This document shows, piece after piece, positions 24,657 to 32,229 of a DNA stretch of 64,000 nucleotides (positions within the stretch are counted from its first letter, which is position 1; every line of letters begins with the position of its first letter). Source of the DNA: JAXMEQ01 sp046348225 (GTDB lineage Bacteria; Pseudomonadota; Gammaproteobacteria; Burkholderiales; Burkholderiaceae_C); contig JAXMEQ010000007.1 in the NCBI GenBank assembly GCA_046348225.1, forward strand, positions 1-64,000. The letters are read 5' to 3'. Under the pieces are notes generated by a model. It was not told where the DNA came from. It ran no database searches and worked only from the letters and a program-made list of their open reading frames with translations. Position numbers and translations under genes: made by a program.

Positions 24657-26603
24657 TCAGGCCGCCGCCTTTACCGGCGAAAAAGTCTTCGCATCCATGA
24701 TCTTCAGCGTGGCACTCACGCTGCCGGTGCGCCCGTCTTCGAACTTGACCTGGGTTTCAATGTATTGCTCGGTCTTGCCGCCATACAGCGCATCCACCAG
24801 CACCTGGTACTTTTCGCCGATGTAGCCGCGGCGGACCTTGTTGGTGCGGGTCAGCTCGCCATCGTCGGCATCCAGTTCCTTGTGCAGCACCAGGAAGCGG
24901 CTGACCTGGCTGCCCGCCAGCAGGGTGTCGGCGGCGAGGTCGGCGTTGACTTTTTCCACACATTCACGGATGAGCTGGTAGACCTCGGGCTTCTGCGCCA
25001 GGTCGGTGTAGCCGGCGTACGGCAGGTTGCGCCGCTCGGCCCAGTTGCCCACCGCGTCGAAGTCGATGTTGATCATCACGCAGACTTTCTCGCGCTTGTC
25101 GCCCAGCGCCACCACTTCCTTGATGTGCGGGAAAAACTTGAGCTTGTTCTCCACGTACTTGGGGGCGAACATGGCGCCGTCGTTGGCGCCACCCATCAGG
25201 CGGCCCACGTCCTTCACGCGGTCGATGATCTTCAGGTGACCCTGCGCGTCCAGAAAGCCGGCGTCACTGGTGTGGTACCAGCCGTCGGCCGTCAGCACCT
25301 CGGCGGTGGCGGTGGGGTTCTTGTAGTACTCCTTGAGCAGGCCGGGCGACTTGACCAGGATCTCGCCGTTGTCGGCCACCTTGATCTGTACGCCGTCGAT
25401 CGGTATGCCCACCGTGTCGGCGCGGGCCTGGTTGTCGGGCTGCAGGCAGACGAACACCGCGGTTTCGGTCGAGCCGTACAGCTGCTTGAGGTTGATGCCA
25501 ATGGAGCGGTAGAAGGTGAACAGGTCCGGGCCGATGGCTTCGCCCGCGGTGTAGGCCACGCGCACCCGGCTCATGCCCAGGTTGTTGCGCAGCGGGCCGT
25601 ACACCAGCAGGTTGCCCACGGCGTACTTCAGGCGGTCCAGTCCGCCCACGGGCTTGCCGTCCATCAGGGCCGGGCCGACGCGGCGGGCCACGTCCATGCA
25701 GGCGTGGAACATGCGGCGCTTGATGGCGCCGGCGTCTTCCATGCGGATCATCACGCTGGTCAGCAGCCCTTCAAACACCCGTGGCGGCGCGAAGTAATAG
25801 GTGGGCCCCACTTCCTTGAGGTCGATCATCACCGTGCCGGCCGACTCGGGGCAGTTCACCACGTAGCCGCAGGCCAGCCACTGTGCGTAGCTGAAGATGT
25901 TCTGGCCGATCCAGGCGGGCGGCAGGTAGGCCAGCACTTCCTCGTCGCCGGTCAGCTTGTCGAACGCGGCGCCGGCGCGTGCGCGGTCCAGCAGGGTGTT
26001 GTGGGTGTGGACCACGCCCTTGGGGTTGCCGGTGGTGCCCGAGGTGAAGAACATGGCCGCCACGTCGTGCGGGTTGGCTTTGGCGATCTCGGCCTGGAAG
26101 AAGCCGGGGTTCTGTCGCGCAAACGCCTTGCCTGTCTCGATCAGCGACTCCAGCGAGGCCAGGCCCGGCTCGCTGTAGTTGCGCAGGCCGCGCGGGTCGT
26201 CGAAGTAAATGGCGCCCAGCTGCGGGCACTGGGCGCGCACCTCCAGCAGCTTGTCCACCTGTTCCTGGTCTTCGGCAAAGGCAAAGCGTACGTCGGCATT
26301 GTTGATGGGGAACACGCACTCGGCGGCCACGGCGTCCTGGTACAGCGGCACCGGAATGGCGCCGAGCGACTGGGCCGCCAGCATGGTGGCGTACAGGCGC
26401 GGCCGGTTGCCGCCGACCATCACCATGTGTTCACCGCGCGCCAGACCGGCCAGGTGCAGACCGCAGGCGATGTGTTCCACCAGCCCGGCCAGCCCGGCCC
26501 AGGTCAGGGTCTGCCAGATGCCGTATTCCTTCTCGCGCATGGCGGGGGCCGCACCGCGGCTCGACGCATGCTGCACCAGCAGTTGGGGGAAGGTTGTCTC
26601 CAT
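24657..26603 (-). CDS. Long-chain-type acyl-CoA synthetase heading the importer operon
   Basis: 648 residues from METTFPQLLVQHASSRGAAPAM (26603); the upstream in-frame extension has no support. ANL family: MFFTSGTTGNPKGVVHTHNT (ATP loop), YGSTETAVFVCLQPDN, YHTSDAGFLDAQGHLKIIDRVKDVGRL, and a long C-terminal domain ending SATLKIMDAKTFSPVKAAA. Size and the split C-terminal region resemble long-chain fatty-acid or bile/aryl-acid ligases (FadD15-like). As the first gene it may trap the imported acid as its CoA ester. Divergent from a Crp/Fnr regulator over a 175-bp region with an FNR-like palindrome. Confidence 0.88.
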   Translation of the reverse strand: METTFPQLLVQHASSRGAAPAMREKEYGIWQTLTWAGLAGLVEHIACGLHLAGLARGEHMVMVGGNRPRLYATMLAAQSLGAIPVPLYQDAVAAECVFPINNADVRFAFAEDQEQVDKLLEVRAQCPQLGAIYFDDPRGLRNYSEPGLASLESLIETGKAFARQNPGFFQAEIAKANPHDVAAMFFTSGTTGNPKGVVHTHNTLLDRARAGAAFDKLTGDEEVLAYLPPAWIGQNIFSYAQWLACGYVVNCPESAGTVMIDLKEVGPTYYFAPPRVFEGLLTSVMIRMEDAGAIKRRMFHACMDVARRVGPALMDGKPVGGLDRLKYAVGNLLVYGPLRNNLGMSRVRVAYTAGEAIGPDLFTFYRSIGINLKQLYGSTETAVFVCLQPDNQARADTVGIPIDGVQIKVADNGEILVKSPGLLKEYYKNPTATAEVLTADGWYHTSDAGFLDAQGHLKIIDRVKDVGRLMGGANDGAMFAPKYVENKLKFFPHIKEVVALGDKREKVCVMINIDFDAVGNWAERRNLPYAGYTDLAQKPEVYQLIRECVEKVNADLAADTLLAGSQVSRFLVLHKELDADDGELTRTNKVRRGYIGEKYQVLVDALYGGKTEQYIETQVKFEDGRTGSVSATLKIMDAKTFSPVKAAA

Positions 26604-26722
26604 GGCGTGCAGTCTTCTGAAGGTGTTGTTGCAACGGAAACCGATGCTAGGACGGACTTTGACGTTAGGTTGTCTTTGCGACGACAATTTAGGGGAATGT
26701 CCTAGTAGGGCCTGCCCCGATA

Positions 26723-26736
26723 TTGATCGGCGTCAA
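26723..26736. promoter_or_regulatory. FNR/Crp-like palindrome between the importer operon and the crp/fnr gene
   Basis: TTGATCGGCGTCAA fits TTGAT-N4-ATCAA with one mismatch. It is 43 bp before the start of the Crp/Fnr-family gene. The same TTGAT-N4-GTCAA form recurs at 63605-63618. The intergenic region also has a wider inverted pair CTAGGAC (26647-26653) / GTCCTAG (26699-26705). Confidence 0.45.
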
Positions 26737-26778
26737 GCCCGCGGCCGACAAAGCCGAAGCCCGTGTCCCGAACTTGCC

Positions 26779-27510
26779 ATGACCACACCCGCCGATCTGC
26801 CCCTGCACCTGCGCCGCCGCGCGGCCACCGCCCCTGAACTGGAAGGCATCCCCTGGTTGCGGCTGCTGCAGCCGGCCGAGCGCACCCACGCCGTGGCCCA
26901 GCTGATGGTGGGCGACGCGCTGCCCGGGGACTATGTGTGCCGCGTCGGCAAGCCTGTGACCTACTGGTTTGGCGTGGTGGAAGGCCTGCTCAAGATGAGC
27001 AGCGACAACGCCCAGGGCCAGACCATGACCTTCACCGGCGTGCCGCCCGGTGGCTGGTTTGGCGAGGGGACGGCGCTCAAGCGCGAGGCCTACCGCTACA
27101 ACATCCAGGCGCTGCGCAAGAGCGTGGTGGCCGGCCTGCCGGTGGACACCTTCCACTGGCTGCTGGACCACTCCATCGGCTTCAACCGTTTCGTGATGAA
27201 CCAGCTCAACGAGCGGCTGGGCCAGTTCATTGCGGCCCGCGAGATTGACCGAATGACCAACCCCGACGTGCGCGTGGCGCGCAGCCTGGCCGCGCTGTTC
27301 AACCCGGTGCTGTACCCCGGCGTGGGCGAGGTGTTGCGCATCACGCAGCAGGAGCTGGCCTACCTGGTGGGGCTGTCGCGCCAGCGTGTGAATGAGGCGC
27401 TGGCCACACTGGAGGCACAGGGCTGCATCCGCACGGAATACGGCGGTCTGCGCATCCTCGACCTGCCGGCCTTGCGCTCCAGCGTGTTCATGAAGCAAAC
27501 CATGGCCTGA
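26779..27510 (+). CDS. Crp/Fnr-family transcriptional regulator
   Basis: 243 residues from ATG at 26779. An N-terminal cyclic-nucleotide-like beta roll (residues about 25-140: VGDALPGDYVCRVGKPVTYWFGVVEGLLKM, GGWFGEGTALKREAYRYN) is followed by a dimer helix and a C-terminal winged helix (LRITQQELAYLVGLSRQRVNEALATLEAQGCIRTEYGGLRILD). No FNR-type N-terminal cysteine cluster, so it is not a classic oxygen sensor. Divergent from the acyl-CoA synthetase/ABC importer operon, which it probably controls. Its last residues and the stop codon are contained in repeat copy D. Confidence 0.9.
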   Translation: MTTPADLPLHLRRRAATAPELEGIPWLRLLQPAERTHAVAQLMVGDALPGDYVCRVGKPVTYWFGVVEGLLKMSSDNAQGQTMTFTGVPPGGWFGEGTALKREAYRYNIQALRKSVVAGLPVDTFHWLLDHSIGFNRFVMNQLNERLGQFIAAREIDRMTNPDVRVARSLAALFNPVLYPGVGEVLRITQQELAYLVGLSRQRVNEALATLEAQGCIRTEYGGLRILDLPALRSSVFMKQTMA

Positions 27511-27552
27511 CCCGCATGGATAATGCGTGAGGCGCTATCAAATCAATAGCAA
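27491..27552 (-). repeat. Dispersed palindromic repeat, copy D (3' end of the crp/fnr gene)
   Basis: GCGTGAGGCGCTATCAAATC continuing to AATAGCAAG at the right end, with a weaker tail matching copy G (CATGGCCTGACCCGCATGGA). The tail supplies the final codons M-K-Q-T-M-A and the stop of the regulator; the palindrome lies in the 54-nt gap before the pseudouridine synthase gene. Confidence 0.65.
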
Positions 27553-27563
27553 GAACAACAGAC

Positions 27564-28337
27564 ATGACCGACACGACAACCCGTCTGAACAAGCGCATGG
27601 CCGAGCTGGGCCTGTGTTCCCGCCGCGAGGCCGACGACTGGATCGCCAAAGGCTGGGTGCGGGTGAACGGCGCGGTGGCGCCCATGGGCCTGCAGGTGGC
27701 GGCCGATGCGCGCATTGAAGTGGACCCCAGGGCCCGCGGCCAGCAGCAGCAGCAGGTCACCATCCTGCTGCACAAGCCCATGGGCTACGTGAGCGGCCAG
27801 GCCGAAGACGGCCACCAGCCGGCGGTGACGCTGGTGCAGGCCCGCAACCACTGGAAGGGCGATGCGTCCGGCCTGCGTTTTGCGCCGTCGCAACTGCGCG
27901 GCCTGGCGCCGGCCGGCCGGCTGGACATTGATTCGGTAGGCCTGCTGGTGCTGACACAGGACGGCCGCGTGGCGCGGCAGCTCATTGGCGAAGACTCGGG
28001 CACCGAGAAGGAATACCTCGTGCGCGTGAGCTACGCCACCCCCCAGGGTGACGTGCTCACCGATGTGCAGAAGGCCTTTCCAGCGGCGCAGCTGGCGCGG
28101 CTGCGCCACGGCCTCAGCCTGGATGGCCAACCCCTGAAGCCTGCCCAGGTGGATTGGCAGAATCCCGAGCAGTTGCGCTTCGTGCTGACCGAAGGCAAGA
28201 AGCGGCAGATCCGCCGCATGTGCGAGCAGGTCGGCCTGAAGGTGGTGGGGCTCAAGCGCATCCGCATCGGCCGGGTGGTGCTGGGCCCGCTGCCGGTTGG
28301 ACAATGGCGTTATCTCGGCACTCACGAACGTTTTTGA
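27564..28337 (+). CDS. RsuA/RluF-family pseudouridine synthase
   Basis: 257 residues. An N-terminal S4 RNA-binding domain (LNKRMAELGLCSRREADDWIAKGWVRVNG) is followed by the catalytic domain with the family motif GRLDIDSVGLLVLTQDG, where the Asp is the catalytic nucleophile, and EKEYLVRVS plus GKKRQIRRMCEQVGLKVVGLKRIRIG near the C-terminus. These are typical of enzymes modifying a single uridine in rRNA; length and motif wording fit RluF-like (23S rRNA) members best. A single-copy housekeeping gene, not functionally linked to its neighbours. Confidence 0.9.
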   Translation: MTDTTTRLNKRMAELGLCSRREADDWIAKGWVRVNGAVAPMGLQVAADARIEVDPRARGQQQQQVTILLHKPMGYVSGQAEDGHQPAVTLVQARNHWKGDASGLRFAPSQLRGLAPAGRLDIDSVGLLVLTQDGRVARQLIGEDSGTEKEYLVRVSYATPQGDVLTDVQKAFPAAQLARLRHGLSLDGQPLKPAQVDWQNPEQLRFVLTEGKKRQIRRMCEQVGLKVVGLKRIRIGRVVLGPLPVGQWRYLGTHERF

Positions 28338-28347
28338 CAGGATCATC

Positions 28348-29382
28348 ATGAAAACATTCGCTACAAAATTCATAGCAGCTTGCGCAGTATTGGCGGGGGC
28401 TGCAGGCCAGATTCATGCCCAAACCGGCACGGTCAACGCCATTTGCAGCACCGACCGGCCCTGGTGCGAGCTGGCGGCGCAGGAGTTCACGCGGGCCACC
28501 GGCATCCGTGTCAACCAGTCGCACAAACCCACTGGCGAAGCTCAGGCGCAGCTGCGCGCGGAAGCCGCCAACCCCAAGACCGACCTGTGGTGGGGCGGCA
28601 CCGGCGACCCGTATTACCAGGCGGCCGAGGTCGGCCTGCTCGACCCCTACCGCCCCGCCTACATCAACGACCTGCACGGCTGGGCAGTGCGCCAGTACGC
28701 CATGAGCCAGAACCATGTGGGCGGCTTCTACACCAGCGCCATCGGCTTTGGCTGGAACGAGGAGGTGCTGAAAAAGAAGAACCTGCCGCCGCCCAAATGC
28801 TGGAAGGACCTGCTGGACCCGCGCTACAAGGGCGAGATCGAAACCTCGCACCCGGCGTCCAGCGGCACGGCGTACACCATCCTCGCGGGGCTGGTGCAGA
28901 TGATGGGTGAGGACGCCGCGTTTGACTACCTGAAAAAGCTGCACAAGAACGTGACGCAGTACACCCGCAGCGGCCAGGCGCAGGCGCGCAACGTGGCCAA
29001 GGGCGAGGTGGGCATCGGCATCAGCTTCATCTTCGGCTTTGACAACGAGCGCGTCACCAACAAGTTCCCGGTGCAATCGGCCGCGCCGTGTGAGGGCACG
29101 GGCTATGAGATCGGCGGCATCGCACTGGTGAAAGGCGCGCGCAACAAGGATGCCGCCCGGCGCTACTACGACTGGCTGATGAGCCCTGAGGGCCAGCAGA
29201 TCGGCGCGCGCGCCAACAGCCTGCAGGTGCCGGCCAACAAGACCTTCAAGCCCGACCCGCGCATCCCGTCCATGGACAACGTGCGGCTGGTGAAGTACGA
29301 CTTTGAAAAATACGGCAAGTCGGCCGAGCGCCGCCGCCTGGTGGACCGCTGGACCAAGGAGGTGGAGTCCAGCCCGCGCTAA
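28348..29382 (+). CDS. Periplasmic extracellular solute-binding protein (iron/organophosphonate-type fold), signal peptide from a repeat
   Basis: 344 residues from ATG at 28348. The signal peptide MKTFATKFIAACAVLAGAAG... ends near IHA-QTGTV and is encoded almost entirely by repeat copy E. The mature protein looks like the FbpA/AfuA family of type II binding proteins (VNAICSTDRPWCELAAQEFTRATGI, TDLWWGGTGDPYYQAAEVGLLDPY, PKCWKDLLDPRYKGEIETSHPASSGTAYT). No permease or ATPase gene follows; instead a small membrane protein and a two-component system do. Such orphan receptors next to sensor kinases can act in signal sensing, but here that is only a suggestion. Confidence 0.85.
   Translation: MKTFATKFIAACAVLAGAAGQIHAQTGTVNAICSTDRPWCELAAQEFTRATGIRVNQSHKPTGEAQAQLRAEAANPKTDLWWGGTGDPYYQAAEVGLLDPYRPAYINDLHGWAVRQYAMSQNHVGGFYTSAIGFGWNEEVLKKKNLPPPKCWKDLLDPRYKGEIETSHPASSGTAYTILAGLVQMMGEDAAFDYLKKLHKNVTQYTRSGQAQARNVAKGEVGIGISFIFGFDNERVTNKFPVQSAAPCEGTGYEIGGIALVKGARNKDAARRYYDWLMSPEGQQIGARANSLQVPANKTFKPDPRIPSMDNVRLVKYDFEKYGKSAERRRLVDRWTKEVESSPR
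28358..28418 (+). repeat. Dispersed palindromic repeat, copy E (signal peptide of binding protein)
   Basis: CGCTACAAAATTCATAGC then AGCTTGCGCAGTATTGGCGG and GGGCTGCAGGCC; the central 18 bases TTGCGCAGTATTGGCGRG are almost identical to copy B. Codons 4-24 of the host gene come from it, read as A-T-K-F-I-A in the common phase. Confidence 0.75.
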
Positions 29383-29439
29383 TTCGGGCCTAACTCAGCC
29401 GGGCGATCATCCAGGCTCCCCTTGCTGCACGTCCCCGCC

Positions 29440-29661
29440 ATGGATAACTTCGCTGAACACACCGTCCGCGCCCTCCTGTTTGTCGCCGGGCTGCTTACGC
29501 TGCCCGCGCTATCGCCCGCCGTCGCCACGGCGCTGGTGGATTACCAGCTGGTCGTCGGCGCGCTTGCCCTCGTGCTGTTGGGCGCAGCAGGCCTGCTGCT
29601 GCGTGCCGTACGGCGCGAAGCGCGGTGGAACAACCCCCGGCCGTCCCGACAGGAACCCTGA
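29440..29661 (+). CDS. Small two-segment membrane protein
   Basis: 73 residues from ATG at 29440 (MDNFAEHTVRALLFVAGLLT). Two hydrophobic stretches, ALLFVAGLLTLPALSPAVA and LVVGALALVLLGAAGLLLRA, are followed by a basic tail (RRERR-like, ending RQEP). Its stop TGA overlaps the response regulator ATG by one base (TGATG), so it belongs to the two-component operon. I do not recognise the family; it might help a sensor in the membrane. Confidence 0.6.
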   Translation: MDNFAEHTVRALLFVAGLLTLPALSPAVATALVDYQLVVGALALVLLGAAGLLLRAVRREARWNNPRPSRQEP

Positions 29662-30353
29662 TGCGTGTCCTGCTGGTCGAAGACGACGACATGATCGGGC
29701 GCAGCCTGTCGCAGGCACTCGAGGCCAATGCCTGGTCGGTTGACTGGGTGAAGGACGGCGAGCTGGCGCAAAGCGCCCTGGCCGATGGCGACTATGCCTG
29801 CGTGCTGCTCGACCTGGGCCTGCCCAAGCGTGACGGCACCGAGGTGCTGCGCCGTGCCCGCGCCCAGGGCAACGCCACCCCGGTGCTGGTGCTGACCGCG
29901 CGCGACGGACTCGACGACCGCATCAGCGGGCTGGACCTGGGAGCCGACGACTACCTCCTCAAACCCTATGAATTCCGCGAGCTGCTGGCCCGCATGCGCG
30001 CCGTGATCCGCCGCCGTGACGGCGCGGCGCATTCCGTCATCGGCAACGGCGACCTGCAGCTCGACCTGACCACCCGCGAGGTGCTTGTGCGCGGCGAGCG
30101 CTCGGCGCTCTCGGCGCGGGAGTTTGCCTTGCTGCACGCCCTGCTGGAGCGGCCCGGCGCCATCCTGTCGCGCGAGCAGCTTGAAAACCGCATCTACGGC
30201 TGGGGCGAAGAGGTCATGAGCAACGCGGTGGACGTGCTGATCCATGGCATGCGCAAGAAGCTCGGGCCCGATGCCATCCGCAACGTGCGCGGGCTGGGCT
30301 GGCGCGTGATGACCACGTTGGCACCCGCCAACCCGGAAGGCGGGGCCGCATGA
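29661..30353 (+). CDS. OmpR-family response regulator (QseB/TctD-like)
   Basis: 230 residues. Receiver domain MRVLLVEDDDMIGRSLSQAL with acidic pocket EDDD, phosphoacceptor Asp in VLLDLGLPKRDG (about residue 51), conserved Thr in VLVLTARDG and Lys in DDYLLKPY. The C-terminal winged-helix Trans_reg_C domain reads LSAREFALLHALLERPGAILSREQLENRIYGWGEEVMSNAVDVLIHGMRKKLG. It overlaps the sensor kinase by 4 bp. A run of 11-bp-spaced direct repeats in front of the DUF4148 gene downstream (31701-31749) is a plausible target, since OmpR-family dimers bind such repeats. Confidence 0.93.
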   Translation: MRVLLVEDDDMIGRSLSQALEANAWSVDWVKDGELAQSALADGDYACVLLDLGLPKRDGTEVLRRARAQGNATPVLVLTARDGLDDRISGLDLGADDYLLKPYEFRELLARMRAVIRRRDGAAHSVIGNGDLQLDLTTREVLVRGERSALSAREFALLHALLERPGAILSREQLENRIYGWGEEVMSNAVDVLIHGMRKKLGPDAIRNVRGLGWRVMTTLAPANPEGGAA

Positions 30354-31690
30354 TGCGCGTCTTTCCGGCCGGACGACTGTGCTCGCTGCGCGGCGTGCTG
30401 ATGATGTGGCTGCTGCCAGCCTTTGTGCTGGTGGGCGCCGTCTCGGCGGCTGGCGCGTACTGGACGTACAAGAGCATGGTCAGCACCTTCATGGACGACC
30501 AGATGCAGCTGCTGGCCGACTCGCAGGCGTCGCAGCCCGTCATGCCCGACTGGCCGGTGCTGTCCAGCGAGCAGGTGCATGAATGGGGCACTTACGTGGG
30601 CCAGGTGTTCGATCGCAACGGCCAGCTTGCGGCCAGTTCATGGCCGGCGCTGGCGCTGCCCCGGATTGCCGAGCCCGGCTTTCACGATGTCACGGCCAAT
30701 GGACAGCCCTGGCGCGCCTATGTGGCGCAGTCGGCAGACGGCCGGCAGGTGCAGGTGGTGCAAAGCGGCAAGTTCCGCGCGCACCTGGCGGCCGGTCGGG
30801 CGCTGGGGGTGATTGCACCGGTGGTGGTGCTGCTGATCGTCTCGTCGCTGATCCTGTGGGTGGTGGTGGAGATGGTGTCGCGCGCCATTGGCGACATTGC
30901 ACGCCAGGCAGCCCGGCAGGATGAGTACAACATTGCCGAGCTGCCGCTGTCGCATGTGCCGCGCGAGATCACCCCGCTGATCGTTTCATTCAACAGCCTG
31001 CTGGCCCGATTGCGCGATGCCTTCACCACGCAACGCCGTTTTGTGCAGGACGCCGCACACGAACTGCGTACCCCCATTGCAGCGATCGGCCTGCAGCTCG
31101 AGACGCTGCGTGGCGACGTGTGCTGCGGCGAGACGCAGGAGCGTTTCCGCCAGCTGGAGCAGGGCATCCAGCGCGCGCAGCGGCTGGTGGACCAGTTGCT
31201 GCGCCTGTCGCGGCAGGAGGCCGTCACGGGCGATGCAGCGCCCACGGAAGTGGACGTGTCGGCCGTGCTGCGCGAGAGCATCAATGGCCTGATCGTGCTG
31301 GCCGACCAGCGGCGCATCGACCTGGGCCTGCTGCCCACCACCGTCACCAGCGCACCGCTGCGCTGTCCGGCAGCGGACCTGCGCAGCGTTGTTGACAACC
31401 TGATCGAAAACGCCCTGCGCTACACGCCTGAGGGCGGTGTGGTGGACGTGCGGCTGGCGCAGGAAGGCGGCAAGCTGGTGGTGGAAGTCATCGACAGTGG
31501 TCCCGGCATTCCACTCGAGCTCATGGAGCGCGTGTTCGACCGCTTCTTCCGCGTGCCGGGCACCGGCGCACGTGGCAGCGGTCTGGGCCTGGCCATTGCA
31601 CGCAGTGTGGCCCAGCGCTGCGGCCTGCGCATCTCGCTGCGCAACCGCGACGACGCCAGCGGCCTGGTGGCGCGCGTTGAAACGGCCTGA
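30350..31690 (+). CDS. Sensor histidine kinase (QseC/TctE-like)
   Basis: 446 residues. First membrane segment about 18-40 (MMWLLPAFVLVGAVSAAGAYW), periplasmic sensor loop of about 110 residues, second membrane segment LGVIAPVVVLLIVSSLILWVV, then a HAMP-like linker. The phosphoacceptor His lies in RRFVQDAAHELRTPIAAIGLQLE; N box LRSVVDNLIENALRYTP, G boxes VIDSGPGIP and ARGSGLGLAIARSVAQRCG. Cotranscribed with the response regulator by an ATGA overlap. The periplasmic loop lacks any motif I can assign to a signal. Confidence 0.92.
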   Translation: MMRVFPAGRLCSLRGVLMMWLLPAFVLVGAVSAAGAYWTYKSMVSTFMDDQMQLLADSQASQPVMPDWPVLSSEQVHEWGTYVGQVFDRNGQLAASSWPALALPRIAEPGFHDVTANGQPWRAYVAQSADGRQVQVVQSGKFRAHLAAGRALGVIAPVVVLLIVSSLILWVVVEMVSRAIGDIARQAARQDEYNIAELPLSHVPREITPLIVSFNSLLARLRDAFTTQRRFVQDAAHELRTPIAAIGLQLETLRGDVCCGETQERFRQLEQGIQRAQRLVDQLLRLSRQEAVTGDAAPTEVDVSAVLRESINGLIVLADQRRIDLGLLPTTVTSAPLRCPAADLRSVVDNLIENALRYTPEGGVVDVRLAQEGGKLVVEVIDSGPGIPLELMERVFDRFFRVPGTGARGSGLGLAIARSVAQRCGLRISLRNRDDASGLVARVETA

Positions 31691-31700
31691 TACAGGCCAT

Positions 31701-31749
31701 CTCATTCAGGGCTAAGACTCCCCTCAGTGACCGCTAATTTGGCGCTCCT
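31701..31749 (+). promoter_or_regulatory. 11-bp-phased direct repeats upstream of the DUF4148 gene
   Basis: Pentamers CTCAT, CTAAG, CTCAG, CTAAT and CTCCT start at 31701, 31712, 31723, 31734 and 31745: exactly 11 bp apart. One-turn phased repeats are the usual binding pattern of OmpR-family regulators. A 10-bp palindrome ACACCGGTGT follows at about 31767-31776. Confidence 0.5.
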
Positions 31750-31813
31750 ACATTCATATCACCGGAACACACCGGTGTCTCCAAATCAAGTAACTCACTG
31801 AAAGGTCCCCATC

Positions 31814-32110
31814 ATGAACAAGTCTTCCGCCCTCATCGCCATCGCCGCTTTCGCTACCCTGGCCTCTACTGCGGTTCGCGCCGAAAGCCCGGACGCGACC
31901 ACGCAGTTTGCGCTGCAGTCCGAAGGCAACCGCACCCGTGCCGAAGTCATGGCCGAAGCCGCCACGGTGGCCAAGACCCGCAGCACCGAACCGGCCGGCT
32001 CGCGTGTGGCAGCGCCCGTCAAGTCCACCATCGACTCGGCAACGGTGCGTGCCCAGGCTGCGCAAGCCCTGCGTCTGGGCCAGATCCCGAGCGGCGAACT
32101 GAGCCTGTAA
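31814..32110 (+). CDS. Small exported DUF4148-like protein
   Basis: 98 residues with a signal peptide, MNKSSALIAIAAFATLASTAVRA-ES. The mature part has the Arg/Ala/Glu-rich pattern of DUF4148-type periplasmic proteins common in Burkholderiales (SEGNRTRAEVMAEAATVAKTR, DSATVRAQAAQALRLGQIPSGELS). Function unknown. It follows the two-component system with its own upstream region carrying phased repeats, and is closed by an intrinsic terminator, so it looks like a single-gene target of that system. Confidence 0.8.
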   Translation: MNKSSALIAIAAFATLASTAVRAESPDATTQFALQSEGNRTRAEVMAEAATVAKTRSTEPAGSRVAAPVKSTIDSATVRAQAAQALRLGQIPSGELSL

Positions 32111-32175
32111 GCCCTGCCGCGGCCACCCGGCCGCTGCCCGGACCCGCGATAATCCGGTCTTGAAAGTCGCATGAG

Positions 32176-32198
32176 CGCCCCTAACTCAGGGGCGTTTT
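32176..32198 (+). terminator. Intrinsic terminator after the DUF4148-like gene
   Basis: CGCCCCT (32176-32182), AACTC loop, AGGGGCG (32188-32194), then TTTT. It stands 66 nt after the stop and isolates htpG from the upstream gene. Confidence 0.8.
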
Positions 32199-32229
32199 CA
32201 TTTTGTCCGGTTCCCTTCCCTACAAGACC

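Noticed and set aside
18203..26603. Leucine/isoleucine/valine importer as the literal function
   Set aside because: The architecture is LivJHMGF-like, but two CoA ligases and an unusually long binding protein favour aromatic or fatty acids; liv gene symbols were therefore not assigned.
24231..26705. An 824-codon open frame on the plus strand opposite the acyl-CoA synthetase
   Set aside because: Same antisense effect; the sense strand has full ANL-family motifs and operon spacing.
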